Source: an uncultured Actinoplanes sp. | GTDB lineage: Bacteria; Actinomycetota; Actinomycetes; Mycobacteriales; Micromonosporaceae | Reading direction: 5' to 3' | NCBI RefSeq assembly: GCF_934643405.1 | Contig: NZ_CAKUCL010000231.1 | Span: 1 to 11,866, forward strand | Length of the DNA: 11,866 nucleotides | Shown: piece after piece, positions 5,345-11,551 of the stretch | How positions within the stretch are numbered: position 1 is the first letter of the stretch | Layout of the letters: the number at the start of each line of letters is the position of its first letter | Notes under the pieces: generated by a model | Told to the model about the DNA's origin: nothing | The model's input: only the letters and a program-made list of their open reading frames with translations | Database searches by the model: none | Program-made: the position numbers and the translations under genes

Positions 5345-7834
5345 AAAACGCGCGTCCAGCGCCCGGCGCAGGTCGTCGTCCGCGTCCAGCACCACGCGCC
5401 GCAGGATGGGATCCAGGTCGGCCTGCGCGAGCAGCGACGCGGCCAGCTCCCGGGTCTGCGGCTCCACCACCACGGCCGGATACGCCGCCGCGGCCGTCCG
5501 TTCCGCGCTCATCCCGCTGCGGACCCGCATCATCGACGGCATCTCAGCGAAATACCTGCTTACGTACGGCCGGAGAAGCTCGGCCTGCTCCGGCTGCCAG
5601 AACCCGTTGGCCGTGAGCTCGGCCAGCCGGTTGGACAGCGTGGCGTCCCCGACGATCGACTCCCAGGCCCGCTCCTTCTGCTCGGCGTCCGGCACCGCCG
5701 CCCGGCAGCGCGCGGCCCACTGCTCGCCGGTGGCACTGCGGTCGCGGGAGAACTCCGCGTCGATCTCGGGGATGCCCACCGCACCCAGCACCGCCAGCCG
5801 ATACATGATCAGCCAGCGCAGGTCGTCGTCGATGGCCAACCCCTCCGGTACGCCGTCGCCCGCCAGCCAGCCCAGCAGGCGTGCGGTGTCCACGGTCGCC
5901 CCGATCAGCCCGCGCGCCGCCGCGAGCTGCCGCGACCCGCCCGGCTCCGAGGCGGCCAGCAGCCGGTCGGTGGCCTGCGCGACCAGTTCGAGGGCGGCCG
6001 GCCTCGTCTGGGGGGTCGAGTACCGGTCGACCAGGCCGCGGGTGGCTCGCAGCACGTCCTCGATCACGACCACCTCGGTCTCCACCGGCAGCGCCGTGAG
6101 CACCAGCGTGACGAGCTCGGCGACCGGACGCTCGCCGTCCACCACGGCGTCGAGCATCGCGGCCCACAGCACCGCTCGGGCCAGCGAGTCGTCGATCAGC
6201 GGCAGCATGGTCGGCACGGCATCGTTCGAGTCGGCGTCCAGCCGGATCTTCGCGTAGGTGAGGTCACCGTCGTTGAGCAGGATCAGGTCGGCCACGGGCT
6301 CGCCGGCCAGCTCGTCGACGACCGTCCGGTCGCCCGAGATGTCCACGGACACCCAGGTGCGCCGGACCACCGCGCCCTCGGCGGTACGGTCGTAGAGACC
6401 GATCCCGATCTTGTGGGGTCGCAGAGTCGGATAGTCCGCGGGCGCCGTCTGCAGCACCGCGACCTCGCCATAGCGGTCACCGTCACGAACCACCGAGGTC
6501 CGCAGCGTGTTGATCTGCGCCCGCCGCAGCCACAGCGAGGACCACGCGGTCAGGTCCCGGTCACTGGCCGCCGAGAACGCCGCCAGCAGATCGGCCAGCG
6601 TGGCGTTCCCGTACTGGTGCGCCGCGAAGTGCGCGTTGATGCCGGCCCGGAACGCCTCGTCCCCGATCCAGGCCACCAGCTGCTTGAGGACCGCGGCCCC
6701 CTTCGCGTACGAGATCCCGTCGAAGTTGAGCAGCGCCTCGTCGGTGTCCCGGACCTCGTCGGGCGCGACCGGGTGGGTCGACGGGTGCTGGTCGGCGCGC
6801 AGACCCCACGCCTTGCGCTGCATCGCGAAGGTGGTCCACGTGTCGGGGAAGCGGGTCGCCTCGGCGGTGATCCGGCTGCCCATGTACTCGGCGAACGACT
6901 CGTTCAGCCACAGGTCGTCCCACCAGGCCATGGTCACCAGGTCGCCGAACCACATGTGGGCCATCTCGTGCGCGATCACGTTGGCCCGGCGCTCCCGCTC
7001 GCTCTCGGTGACCGCCGAGCGGTAGATCAGCTCGTCGCGGAACACGACCAGGCCGGGGTACTCCATGGCGCCGAAGTTGAACTCGGGCGCGAACGCCTGC
7101 TGGTAGTGCCCGAACGGGTAGCGGATCTCGAAGATCTCGTGGTACCGGTCCAGGCACTGCTTGGTGATCGTGAAGATCTCCGCGGCCTCGGCCTCGAGCT
7201 GCTCGGCGAGCGCCTTGCGGGCGTAGAGGGCCAGCGGGATACCGTCGTGCTCGTCGGTGACCGCGTGGTACGGCCCGGCGATCAGCGACGCCAGGTACGT
7301 CGAGATCGGCTTTGTCGGCGCGAACTCCCAGCGGCCGTCCTTGCTCGCGACCAGCTCGCCGTTCGCCGCGACCAGCCAGCCGGCCGGCGCGGTCACGCTC
7401 ACCCGGAACGACGCCTTGAGGTCGGGCTGGTCGAAGCTGGGCAGGATGCGGCCCGCGTTGTTGATGAACATGTGCTGGTAGAGGTACGTCGAGCCGTCCC
7501 CCGGGTCGACGTAGCGGTGCAGACCCTCGCCGGTGTTCGAATACCGCATCGTGGCGTCGACGACCAGCTCGTTGTTCTCCGCGAGATCGGACAGCGCGAG
7601 CCGGCCCCCGGACATCGCGGACTCGCCGACCGCGGTCCCGTTCAGCGTCATCGAGGCGACGGCGACCGGCTCGAACTCCAGGAATGTCGACGCGCCCGGA
7701 CGGGCCGAGAAGCGCACCACCGTACGTGACCGGAATGTGTCGCCCTCGCCGGTGACGTCGAGGTCGACCTCATACTCGTGGACGGCGACGGTGGCGGCGC
7801 GGGCGGTGGCCTCGGCGCGGGTCAGGGTCGGCAT
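5342..7834 (-). CDS. pepN: Aminopeptidase N (M1 family zinc metallopeptidase)
   Basis: The 830-residue enzyme removes N-terminal amino acids from peptides in the cytoplasm; no signal peptide is present. The exopeptidase motif GAMEYPG is at residues 255-261. The zinc site HEMAHMWFGD starts at 289 (His289, His293, catalytic Glu290), and the third ligand is Glu312 in WLNESFAEYMG, giving the HExxHx18E signature. The N-terminal beta domain (YEVDLDVTGEGDTFRSRTVVRF) and the long helical C-terminal domain, about residue 500 to the end, match actinobacterial PepN in layout and length. The ATG at 7832-7834 is chosen because an AGGA lies 8 bases before it and the N-terminus then matches relatives. A second in-frame ATG lies three codons upstream at 7843 but would abut that AGGA. 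The frame runs to 8038 through the trp leader region; that extension is not coding. It is divergent from trpS and just upstream of the kinase gene. Confidence 0.95.
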   Translation of the reverse strand: MPTLTRAEATARAATVAVHEYEVDLDVTGEGDTFRSRTVVRFSARPGASTFLEFEPVAVASMTLNGTAVGESAMSGGRLALSDLAENNELVVDATMRYSNTGEGLHRYVDPGDGSTYLYQHMFINNAGRILPSFDQPDLKASFRVSVTAPAGWLVAANGELVASKDGRWEFAPTKPISTYLASLIAGPYHAVTDEHDGIPLALYARKALAEQLEAEAAEIFTITKQCLDRYHEIFEIRYPFGHYQQAFAPEFNFGAMEYPGLVVFRDELIYRSAVTESERERRANVIAHEMAHMWFGDLVTMAWWDDLWLNESFAEYMGSRITAEATRFPDTWTTFAMQRKAWGLRADQHPSTHPVAPDEVRDTDEALLNFDGISYAKGAAVLKQLVAWIGDEAFRAGINAHFAAHQYGNATLADLLAAFSAASDRDLTAWSSLWLRRAQINTLRTSVVRDGDRYGEVAVLQTAPADYPTLRPHKIGIGLYDRTAEGAVVRRTWVSVDISGDRTVVDELAGEPVADLILLNDGDLTYAKIRLDADSNDAVPTMLPLIDDSLARAVLWAAMLDAVVDGERPVAELVTLVLTALPVETEVVVIEDVLRATRGLVDRYSTPQTRPAALELVAQATDRLLAASEPGGSRQLAAARGLIGATVDTARLLGWLAGDGVPEGLAIDDDLRWLIMYRLAVLGAVGIPEIDAEFSRDRSATGEQWAARCRAAVPDAEQKERAWESIVGDATLSNRLAELTANGFWQPEQAELLRPYVSRYFAEMPSMMRVRSGMSAERTAAAAYPAVVVEPQTRELAASLLAQADLDPILRRVVLDADDDLRRALDARF

Positions 7835-7884
7835 GACGCCCATCCTGCCGGATTCCCGACGGGCGTCACACCGGACCCCGTTGC

Positions 7885-7890
7885 TATCAT
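7885..7890 (+). promoter_or_regulatory. Candidate -10 box of the trpS leader transcript
   Basis: TATCAT ends 7 bases before the GTG of the leader peptide, placing the transcription start at or next to that codon. A clear -35 is not visible. There is no Shine-Dalgarno before the GTG, which also points to a leaderless leader peptide. Confidence 0.5.
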
Positions 7891-7897
7891 TTCTGAC

Positions 7898-7933
7898 GTG
7901 CGCGCCTTGAACCTTCGGTGGTGGCTGCCCTGA
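7898..7933 (+). CDS. Trp-rich leader peptide of the trpS attenuator (11 codons)
   Basis: A GTG-started frame encodes MRALNLRWWLP and ends in TGA at 7931-7933. Two adjacent Trp codons (7919-7924) in an 11-residue peptide are the hallmark of a ribosome-mediated attenuator that senses charged tRNA-Trp. The TGA plus the next base form the loop of the first hairpin. The peptide itself is probably not functional; translation or stalling is the signal. It lies 116 bases upstream of trpS on the same strand. It could be a chance frame, but the tandem Trp codons, correct position, -10 box and exactly placed hairpins together make that unlikely. Confidence 0.8.
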   Translation: MRALNLRWWLP

Positions 7934-7990
7934 CGGGCGGCTCACCCCAACGCGCATGACCTCATCGCGGCCGCCCTCCCCGGGCGGCCG
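7924..7990 (+). promoter_or_regulatory. Ribosome-mediated transcription attenuator of trpS
   Basis: Four short segments can pair in mutually exclusive ways. Segment 1 (GCTGCCC, 7924-7930) pairs with segment 2 (GGGCGGC, 7935-7941), one G-U included, with the leader stop codon in the loop. Segment 2 pairs perfectly over 7 bp with segment 3 (GCCGCCC, 7970-7976). Segment 3 pairs with segment 4 (GGGCGGC, 7982-7988) inside the terminator. Segments 2 and 4 are identical. A ribosome stalled at the Trp codons would cover segment 1, free segment 2 to pair with 3, and prevent the terminator, so trpS would rise when charged tRNA-Trp is scarce. Similar control of a trpS gene has been reported in Streptomyces coelicolor. 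The pairing is read from the sequence; the regulation is inferred. Confidence 0.8.
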
Positions 7991-7999
7991 TTTCTCGTT
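7968..7999 (+). terminator. Attenuator terminator hairpin in the trpS leader
   Basis: CGGCCGCCC (7968-7976) and GGGCGGCCG (7982-7990) form a perfect 9-bp GC stem with a 5-base loop (TCCCC). TTTCTCGTT follows, a moderate T-rich tail for such GC-rich DNA. It lies between the leader peptide and trpS, so it must be regulated or leaky for trpS to be made. Confidence 0.8.
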
Positions 8000-8036
8000 G
8001 TGCGCGGCTTCTCCGGGGACGGCCCCGCCCGTACAC

Positions 8037-8042
8037 AAGGAG
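8037..8042 (+). promoter_or_regulatory. Ribosome binding site of trpS
   Basis: AAGGAG lies 7 bases before the ATG at 8050. It is the strongest Shine-Dalgarno in the window and fixes the trpS start. A small hairpin (CGGGG 8014-8018 with CCCCG 8023-8027) sits just upstream. Confidence 0.8.
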
Positions 8043-8049
8043 AAGTCAG

Positions 8050-9021
8050 ATGACCAAGATCCGCCGGCTCACCGGGTTTCAGCCGACCGGGAAGCTGCAC
8101 CTCGGGAACCTGCTCGGCGCGATGCGCCCGCTCGTCGAGGCGCAGGAGAGCACCGACTCGATCGCCATGATCGCGGACCTGCACGCGCTGACCATGGAGC
8201 ACGATCCGGCCCAGGTACGCGCCGCGACCCTGGAGGTGGCGGCGGTGCTGATCGCCGCCGGGGTCGATCCACGGCGTACCCCGATCATCGCGAACTCGCA
8301 GGTCCCCGAGCACACCGAGCTGCACTACCTGCTGGAGTGCACGACCGGGTTCGGCGAGGCGGCCCGCATGATCCAGTTCAAGGAGAAGTCGGCCGGCGAC
8401 CGTCCGGTCCGGCTCAGCCTGCTCACCTACCCCGTGCTGATGGCCGCGGACATCCTGCTCTACGACGCCCGGCAGGTGCCGGTCGGCGATGATCAGAATC
8501 AGCATCTGGAGCTGGCACGCACGCTCGCGACCAGGTTCAACACCCGGTACGGGGAGACCTTCACGGTGCCCGACGGGGTCCGGCCGGAGTCGGCCGCACG
8601 GATCATGGATCTGGCCGACCCGAGCCGCAAGATGAGCAAGAGCACGCCCTCGGCGGCGGGGCGGATCGGTGTTCTCGACCCGCCGGACGTGATCCGCCGC
8701 ACGATCGCGCGCGCGGTGACCGACACGGTCGGCGTGGTCCGCGACGACCCGGAGAACCAGCCGGGGATCAGCAACCTGCTGGCGATCATGCGAGCCTGCA
8801 CGGGCGCCGAGCCGGGGCCGTACACGTCCTACGGCGTCCTCAAGAAGGAGGTCACCGACGCGGTCGACGCGGTGCTGGCGCCGATCCGGGCACGGTACGC
8901 CGAGCTGGCCGCCGACCCCGCCCACGTCCGGGAGATCCTGGCGGAGGGCAAGGCCCGGGTGCGTCCGACGGCCCAGGCTTGCGTACGGCGTGCCCGCGCG
9001 GCGATCGGCCTACTGGACTAA
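8050..9021 (+). CDS. trpS: Tryptophan--tRNA ligase
   Basis: TrpS is a class I synthetase that activates tryptophan with ATP and charges tRNA-Trp in the cytoplasm. The 323-residue protein has the HIGH-type motif as HLGN (residues 17-20) after GFQPTG, the MIADLHALT strand near 40-48, the DQNQH segment near 148-152, and a perfect KMSKS at 194-198. Length is slightly below the usual ~330-340 residues but complete. Gln11 of the GxQP loop and His45, which aligns with a His linked to indolmycin binding in Bacillus stearothermophilus TrpRS, are both of the common type. It therefore lacks the Lys that I recall in the resistant Streptomyces coelicolor enzyme. The divergent sequence and attenuator leave open whether this is the only or a second TrpS of the organism. 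Its stop codon lies 12 bases inside the convergent GNAT gene. Confidence 0.96.
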   Translation: MTKIRRLTGFQPTGKLHLGNLLGAMRPLVEAQESTDSIAMIADLHALTMEHDPAQVRAATLEVAAVLIAAGVDPRRTPIIANSQVPEHTELHYLLECTTGFGEAARMIQFKEKSAGDRPVRLSLLTYPVLMAADILLYDARQVPVGDDQNQHLELARTLATRFNTRYGETFTVPDGVRPESAARIMDLADPSRKMSKSTPSAAGRIGVLDPPDVIRRTIARAVTDTVGVVRDDPENQPGISNLLAIMRACTGAEPGPYTSYGVLKKEVTDAVDAVLAPIRARYAELAADPAHVREILAEGKARVRPTAQACVRRARAAIGLLD

Positions 9022-9402
9022 CGCCGCGAGCCGCTTCTCGAAGCCGCACGCCGAGGTCTGGTGATAACCCGACGACTGGAAGAGAGCGACCGCCGCGGGC
9101 AGACCGGTCTCCAGCCGGAGCACCGGCCGGCCCGCGGCCAGCGCCTCCTCCTCGACCGCGACGATCAGCTGACGCGCGATGCCCTGGTTGCGGAAGGCCG
9201 GGCGCACGTACAGGTGCCGCACCTCGGTCAGGTCGTCCCCCACGAGGCACCACGCCGCATACGCCACGACCCGCTCCGCTATGACCGCGATCAGATACGC
9301 ACAGTCACCGTCGGGCGCGTACAGCGCGCGGCTCTCCCGCTGCTGGGCAGCGATGAGAGCAGCCAGTTCCGGGTCCAGGGCGGTGCGGGCCTCGATCCTC
9401 AC
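9010..9402 (-). CDS. GNAT family N-acetyltransferase
   Basis: This is a short single-domain GNAT protein of 130 residues that would transfer an acetyl group from acetyl-CoA to an unknown amine. The beta4/motif A segment EVRHLYVRPAFRNQGIARQL contains the pyrophosphate-binding R-N-Q-G-I-A at residues 71-76. The late segment AVALFQSSGYHQT matches the usual Ala-x-x-Phe-Tyr-x-x-x-Gly-Phe element, with Gln for Tyr and Tyr for Phe. The frame reaches a TTG at 9420, but the GTG at 9400-9402 gives the normal N-terminus (RIEARTALDPEL), and a TAGCGT -10-like box lies 7 bases before it, so GTG is preferred. It starts 57 bases after the obg stop on the same strand. Its 3' end overlaps the end of trpS by 12 bases. 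The substrate cannot be predicted. Confidence 0.88.
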   Translation of the reverse strand: MRIEARTALDPELAALIAAQQRESRALYAPDGDCAYLIAVIAERVVAYAAWCLVGDDLTEVRHLYVRPAFRNQGIARQLIVAVEEEALAAGRPVLRLETGLPAAVALFQSSGYHQTSACGFEKRLAALVQ

Positions 9403-9409
9403 GGACGTG

Positions 9410-9415
9410 ACGCTA
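9410..9415 (-). promoter_or_regulatory. Candidate -10 box of a leaderless GNAT transcript
   Basis: TAGCGT on the minus strand ends 7 bases before the GTG at 9402. No Shine-Dalgarno or -35 is evident. The box would fall inside the coding region if the TTG at 9420 were used. Confidence 0.38.
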
Positions 9416-9459
9416 TGCAACCTGCCTTGCCGGATGGTTGCGCAGAGCTGGACGATGCC

Positions 9460-10965
9460 CTATTCGGCGGTGTCGTCCTCGTCGTCCTCGTCGTTCACCA
9501 GCACCGGCTGCTTGGCCGTCGCGAGGCTGCTCACCGTGCCGTCGGCGGCCATGTGCAGCAGCTCGTCGTCGCCCCGCTGGCGGCGTGCCTTGCGGGCGGC
9601 GAGACGCTGCGCGGCGGTGGCACGGCCGCTCTCCTCCTCCAGGCGGGAGTCGGTGCCCCGCGGGCCGGAGATGTACTCACCGGCGTTGGGCTGCCAGTCG
9701 AAGACACGCTCGCCGATCCGGACCGGGTCGCCCGCCTCGGCGCCCTTCTTCTTCAGCTCGTCCTCGACGCCCAGGCGCTCCAGCCGGTCGGCGAGGTATC
9801 CGATCGCCTCGTCGTTGTCGAAGTTCGTCTGGCGGATCCACCGCTCGACCCGCGTGCCCCGGACGACGAAAACGCCGTCCTCGTCCTGCTCGATCGTGAA
9901 GCCGGCGTCGTCGACCGCACGCGGCCGCAGGATCGCCCGGGTGGCCTCCGGCTTCGGCTTCGCGAGGCGGTGCTCCTCGACCGTACGGGCCAGGGCGAAG
10001 ATCAGCTCCTTGAGGCCCTCGCGGGTGACCGCGCTGACCTCGAACACCTGGTAACCCCGCGCCTCGAGGTCGGGCCGCACCATCTCGGCCAGATCCCGCC
10101 CGTCCGGAATGTCGATCTTGTTCAGCACGACGAGCCGGGGACGGTCCTCCAGACCCCCGTACGCCGCGAGCTCCGCCTCGATCGCGTCGAGGTCCGCCAG
10201 CGGGTCACGCTCGATCTCCGGCGTCGCCGCGTCCAGCACGTGGACCAGCACCGAGGTGCGCTCGATGTGCCGCAGGAACTGCATGCCCAGGCCCTTGCCG
10301 GTGGCCGCGCCCGGGATCAGCCCCGGCACGTCGGCGACCGTGAACGTCTGCTCGCCGGCCTGCACCACACCCAGGTTCGGCACCAGGGTGGTGAACGGAT
10401 AGTCGGCGATCTTCGGCTTGGCCGCGGACATCACCGAGATCAGCGACGACTTCCCGGCGCTGGGGAAACCGACCAGCCCGACGTCGGCGACGCTCTTCAG
10501 CTCCAGCACGACGTCGAGGCGGTCGCCCGGCTCGCCCAGCTCGGCGAAGCCCGGCACCTTGCGCCGCGAGTTCGCCAGCGACGCGTTGCCCCGGCCGCCG
10601 CGACCGCCGCGGGCCACCTCGAACGTGGTGCCCGCGCCGATCATGTCGGCCAGCACCTCGCCGTCGGTGGTCTGTACGACCGTACCGTCCGGCACCGGGA
10701 GCACCAGGTCCTTGCCCTTGGCGCCGTCCCGGTTCGCGCCCGCTCCGCCACCGCCGTTGCTGGCCTTGACGTGCGGGTGGAAGTGGAAGTCGAGGAGCGT
10801 GTGCTGTTGCGGGTCGACGACCAGCGTGATGCCGCCGCCGTGGCCGCCGTCGCCGCCGTCGGGGCCGCCGAGCGGCTTGAACTTCTCCCGGCGCACCGAG
10901 ACGCAGCCGTGCCCACCGTCACCCGCCTGCAGGTGCAACACAACCCGGTCGACGAACGTGGTCAC
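9460..10965 (-). CDS. obg: Obg/CgtA GTPase, ribosome assembly factor
   Basis: Obg is an essential GTPase that binds the 50S subunit late in assembly and links growth with (p)ppGpp. The 501-residue protein has the glycine-rich Obg fold at about 1-159 (GGPDGGDGGHGG, NGGGGAGANRDG, ARGGRGGRGNASL). The G domain shows G1 GFPSAGKSS (166-174), switch region DYPFTTLVPNLGVV, G3 DVPG (212-215), G4 NKID (282-285) and G5 SAV (311-313). A C-terminal OCT domain lies at about 350-427, followed by a basic stretch and a strongly acidic tail ending DEDDEDDTAE, the longer actinobacterial form. The start is a GTG at 10963-10965 with a GAGGAG Shine-Dalgarno 7 bases upstream. It follows rplU and rpmA as in many bacteria, but here a terminator and a repeat array separate it from rpmA. 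Confidence 0.97.
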   Translation of the reverse strand: MTTFVDRVVLHLQAGDGGHGCVSVRREKFKPLGGPDGGDGGHGGGITLVVDPQQHTLLDFHFHPHVKASNGGGGAGANRDGAKGKDLVLPVPDGTVVQTTDGEVLADMIGAGTTFEVARGGRGGRGNASLANSRRKVPGFAELGEPGDRLDVVLELKSVADVGLVGFPSAGKSSLISVMSAAKPKIADYPFTTLVPNLGVVQAGEQTFTVADVPGLIPGAATGKGLGMQFLRHIERTSVLVHVLDAATPEIERDPLADLDAIEAELAAYGGLEDRPRLVVLNKIDIPDGRDLAEMVRPDLEARGYQVFEVSAVTREGLKELIFALARTVEEHRLAKPKPEATRAILRPRAVDDAGFTIEQDEDGVFVVRGTRVERWIRQTNFDNDEAIGYLADRLERLGVEDELKKKGAEAGDPVRIGERVFDWQPNAGEYISGPRGTDSRLEEESGRATAAQRLAARKARRQRGDDELLHMAADGTVSSLATAKQPVLVNDEDDEDDTAE

Positions 10966-10972
10966 AGCTCAA

Positions 10973-10978
10973 CTCCTC
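10973..10978 (-). promoter_or_regulatory. Ribosome binding site of obg
   Basis: GAGGAG on the minus strand lies 7 bases before the GTG at 10965 and touches the first base of the repeat array. It decides the GTG start. Confidence 0.75.
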
Positions 10979-11217
10979 AACGTTGCGTGGGGATTCGCGC
11001 CGCTCCGGGCGGCCCAGCTCCCCACACACGAAACAACCAACGTTGCGTGGGGATTCGCGCCGCTCCCAGCGGCCCAGCTCCCCACACACGAAACAACCAA
11101 CGTTGCGTGGGGATTCGCGCCGCTCACAGCGGCCCAGCTCCCCACACACGAAACAGCAGACGACGTGTGGGGATTCCGGCCGCTCCGGGCGGCGGCGCTC
11201 CGCACACTGCGGCGACG
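10978..11217. repeat. Array of four 60-bp palindromic repeats between rpmA and obg
   Basis: Units start at 10978, 11038, 11098 and 11158. The first three are nearly identical, differing mainly in three bases at the hairpin tip; the fourth is diverged. Each unit has an outer stem GTGGGGA/TCCCCAC (10987-10993 with 11019-11025 in unit 1) and an inner stem GCCGCT/RGCGGC with a 3-base loop. Unit 4 changes much of its flank but keeps the inner palindrome and an outer stem of 8 of 9 pairs. The 60-bp period keeps all frames open, which creates repetitive open frames on both strands that are not credible genes. There are no unique spacers, so this is not a CRISPR array. It resembles an interspersed palindromic (REP/BIME-like) element; its family is unknown to me. 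Confidence 0.85.
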
Positions 11218-11220
11218 GTC

Positions 11221-11265
11221 AAACAGAAGCGGGCCGCGGACCCCAACGAGGTCCCCGGCCCGCTT
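11221..11265 (-). terminator. Strong intrinsic terminator after rpmA
   Basis: Arms at 11227-11242 and 11250-11265 match at 15 of 16 positions around a 7-base loop. On the minus strand the stem is followed by CTGTTT, a short T-rich tail. It begins 15 bases after the rpmA stop, so it should end or reduce transcription of rplU-rpmA before obg. The plus-strand side has no T-tract, so it acts in the minus direction. Confidence 0.8.
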
Positions 11266-11280
11266 CCAGAAAGTCGCGAA

Positions 11281-11538
11281 TTACTCCGCGGACGGAACGA
11301 TGCTGACCGTCTTGCGGCCACGCTTCGTGCCGAACAGCACGTTGCCCGCGGCCAGCGCGAACAGCGTGTCGTCGCCGCCGCGGCCGACCAGGTCGCCCGG
11401 GTGGAACTTCGTGCCGCGCTGACGGACCAGGATCTCGCCGGCGTTGACCAGCTGGCCACCGAACCGCTTCACGCCGAGCCGCTGGGCAGCGGAGTCACGG
11501 CCGTTCCGCGAGCTGGAGGCACCCTTTTTGTGAGCCAT
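11281..11538 (-). CDS. rpmA: 50S ribosomal protein L27
   Basis: The 85-residue protein is a complete bacterial L27, whose N-terminal tail reaches the peptidyl-transferase centre. It begins MAHKKGASSSRNGRDSAA directly, without the cleaved N-terminal extension of Firmicutes L27. The conserved core RLGVKRFGGQ, GEILVRQRGTKFHPG and GRGGDDTLFAL is intact. The ATG at 11536-11538 is preceded by AGGGG at a slightly long 10-base spacing, and this site overlaps the TAG stop of rplU. The rplU-rpmA gap is 13 bases, so the two are co-transcribed. Confidence 0.98.
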   Translation of the reverse strand: MAHKKGASSSRNGRDSAAQRLGVKRFGGQLVNAGEILVRQRGTKFHPGDLVGRGGDDTLFALAAGNVLFGTKRGRKTVSIVPSAE

Positions 11539-11551
11539 GGCTGATCAGCCC

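Noticed and set aside
4112..7729. Very long plus-strand open frame (1205 codons) opposite pepN and the kinase
   Set aside because: It is rich in Arg, Gly, Pro, His and Gln with no domain, and lies antisense to two well-identified genes. In high-GC DNA the opposite strand often stays open.
7835..8038. N-terminal extension of pepN to 8038
   Set aside because: It would run antisense through the trpS leader and attenuator, resembles no PepN N-terminus, and the ATG at 7834 has a Shine-Dalgarno.
7934..8049. T-box riboswitch in the trpS leader
   Set aside because: No T-box sequence or specifier stem is visible. The tandem Trp codons and exclusive hairpins are explained by a leader-peptide attenuator.
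10978..11217. CRISPR array
   Set aside because: Units are contiguous 60-bp copies without unique spacers, and no cas gene is present.
10919..11306. Open frames on both strands through the 60-bp repeats, giving 20-residue peptide repeats
   Set aside because: The 60-bp period keeps every frame open. The frames run into the obg coding region or the terminator, and no frame stands out.
9061..11544. Plus-strand open frame of 827 codons opposite obg, the repeats and rpmA
   Set aside because: It crosses several real genes, a terminator and the repeat array, and has a composition typical of antisense frames.
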